From: Pseudomonadota bacterium
Lineage (GTDB): Bacteria; Pseudomonadota; Alphaproteobacteria; Rhizobiales; Kaistiaceae
DNA: 6,853 bases
NCBI GenBank assembly: GCA_023433185.1
Contig: JAEZEN010000118.1
Coordinates: forward strand, 1-6,853
Direction of reading: 5' to 3'
In this document: positions 6,111 to 6,853 of the stretch, one piece after another
Layout of the letters: every line of letters starts with the position of its first letter
Position numbering within the stretch: position 1 is the first letter of the stretch
Notes under the pieces: generated by a model
The model's input: the letters and a program-made list of their open reading frames with translations, nothing else
Database searches by the model: none
Told to the model about the DNA's origin: nothing
Program-made: the position numbers and the translations under genes

Positions 6111-6853
6111 CTAGTTCGGCGTCTGGTAGATGAACCGCGCCACGTCAGGGTCGGTGACGTTGTCCCTGTCGATGATGGCGAACCCGGTCTCGACGCGCTT
6201 CGGCAGGCTGGTCACGCCGGCGGCGTCGGCCGCGGCGAAGGCGACCCCGAGGTAGCCCATGTCGAACGGCTTCTGGGCGAGCACCAGGCTCACCACGCCG
6301 GCATTGAGCTGCTCGATGGCGAACTGGGTCGCGTCATAGGCGACGACCTGCACCTGGCCGCCGAGGCCGGCATTGACCACCGCCGTGCCGGCACCCTGGG
6401 CGCTGAACACGTTGGTGCCAAACACGCCGGCCAGGTCGGGCTCGCGCTGGAGCACCGCGGCCGTCTGCGTCGTCGCGGTGTTGGGATCGTCGAGGTTGAA
6501 ATCGAGGCCGATCACCTCGATGTCAGGGTACTCGTTGTCCATCACCTCGTTGAAGCCGATCGCGCGGCCCTCGACCGAGCTGACATTCGGGTTCGTGGAG
6601 TTGATGTAGACTTTGCCCGATCCTCCGATCGCCTCGGCCAGGCCGCGGGCGGAGATGCGGCCTCCCTCGACATTGTCGGAGCCGATATAGCTGAGCGGGA
6701 ACGTGACCGGGCCGCCGGCGTAGTCGCCGTCCCCGAGGAAGGTGTCCACGGTGATGACCTTGATGCCGGCATCGACCGCCGCCTGGAGCGGGCCGATCAT
6801 CTGGTCCTTGTCGGTCGGCGCGGTGATGATGTAGTCGAGGTCGCCGCGGGCGA
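6111..6853 (-). CDS. Sugar ABC transporter periplasmic substrate-binding protein (Peripla_BP_4 / RbsB-FrcB type), C-terminal part
   Basis: The frame is open from the right edge to TAG at 6113-6111, showing 246 residues; the N-terminus and signal peptide lie outside the window. The protein captures a sugar or sugar-like solute in the periplasm and delivers it to the adjacent permease. Typical landmarks, in visible numbering, are DLDYIITAPTD (4-14), AVDAGIKVITVDT (25-37), SYIGSDNVEGGRIS (54-67), GTNVFSAQGAGTAV (145-158, the ligand-site loop), VVAYDATQFAIEQLNAG (169-185) and AQKPFDMGYLGV (192-203). The C-terminus RFIYQTPN is complete. As first gene of the leftward operon it is followed by a 96-base gap containing a strong stem-loop and then the permease. 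The order binding protein, permease, ATPase is that of frcBCA. The exact ligand cannot be read from these residues. Confidence 0.93.
   Translation of the reverse strand, partial: ARGDLDYIITAPTDKDQMIGPLQAAVDAGIKVITVDTFLGDGDYAGGPVTFPLSYIGSDNVEGGRISARGLAEAIGGSGKVYINSTNPNVSSVEGRAIGFNEVMDNEYPDIEVIGLDFNLDDPNTATTQTAAVLQREPDLAGVFGTNVFSAQGAGTAVVNAGLGGQVQVVAYDATQFAIEQLNAGVVSLVLAQKPFDMGYLGVAFAAADAAGVTSLPKRVETGFAIIDRDNVTDPDVARFIYQTPN

Overview
The window is GC-rich (by eye well over 60 %), and its codons end overwhelmingly in G or C. A Tat-exported solute-binding protein, Frc/Rbs-type sugar ABC genes and an RTX protein together suggest an alphaproteobacterium of the Rhizobiales/Rhodospirillales kind. That assignment is an inference from gene content and composition; no rRNA or other marker gene is present.

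Layout. (1) 3-686, plus strand: the C-terminal part of a two-domain protein, the end of a dienelactone-hydrolase-like alpha/beta-hydrolase fused to an NTF2/SnoaL-like domain. (2) 768-2312, plus strand: a complete family 5 (peptide/opine/nickel type) ABC solute-binding protein with a twin-arginine signal, followed by a strong stem-loop. No cognate permease or ATPase is visible. (3) 2313-2720: 408 bases with no convincing gene but several inverted repeats. (4) 2721-4010, plus strand: an RTX protein built almost wholly of calcium-binding nonapeptide repeats, with a type I secretion-like C-terminus and no recognisable enzyme domain. (5) 6853-4081, minus strand: a sugar ABC importer operon read leftwards. 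It holds a periplasmic binding protein (cut by the right edge), a permease and an ATPase, in the same order as the frcBCA fructose importer. A strong stem-loop lies between the binding protein and the permease genes.

How the genes work together. The minus-strand genes form one importer: the binding protein captures a sugar or sugar-like solute, the permease forms the membrane channel and the ATPase drives transport. The plus-strand solute-binding protein belongs to a different ABC class and may be co-transcribed with the hydrolase/NTF2 gene 81 bases upstream. The RTX gene is a separate unit converging on the sugar operon. Its type I exporter is not in the window.

I do not see a clearly new multi-gene system. 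The most unusual items are the enzyme-free, lysine- and tryptophan-rich RTX protein with an internal 108-base duplication, the probable loss of the catalytic histidine in the hydrolase domain, the asparagine-substituted D-loop of the sugar ATPase, and the intercistronic hairpin in the sugar operon.
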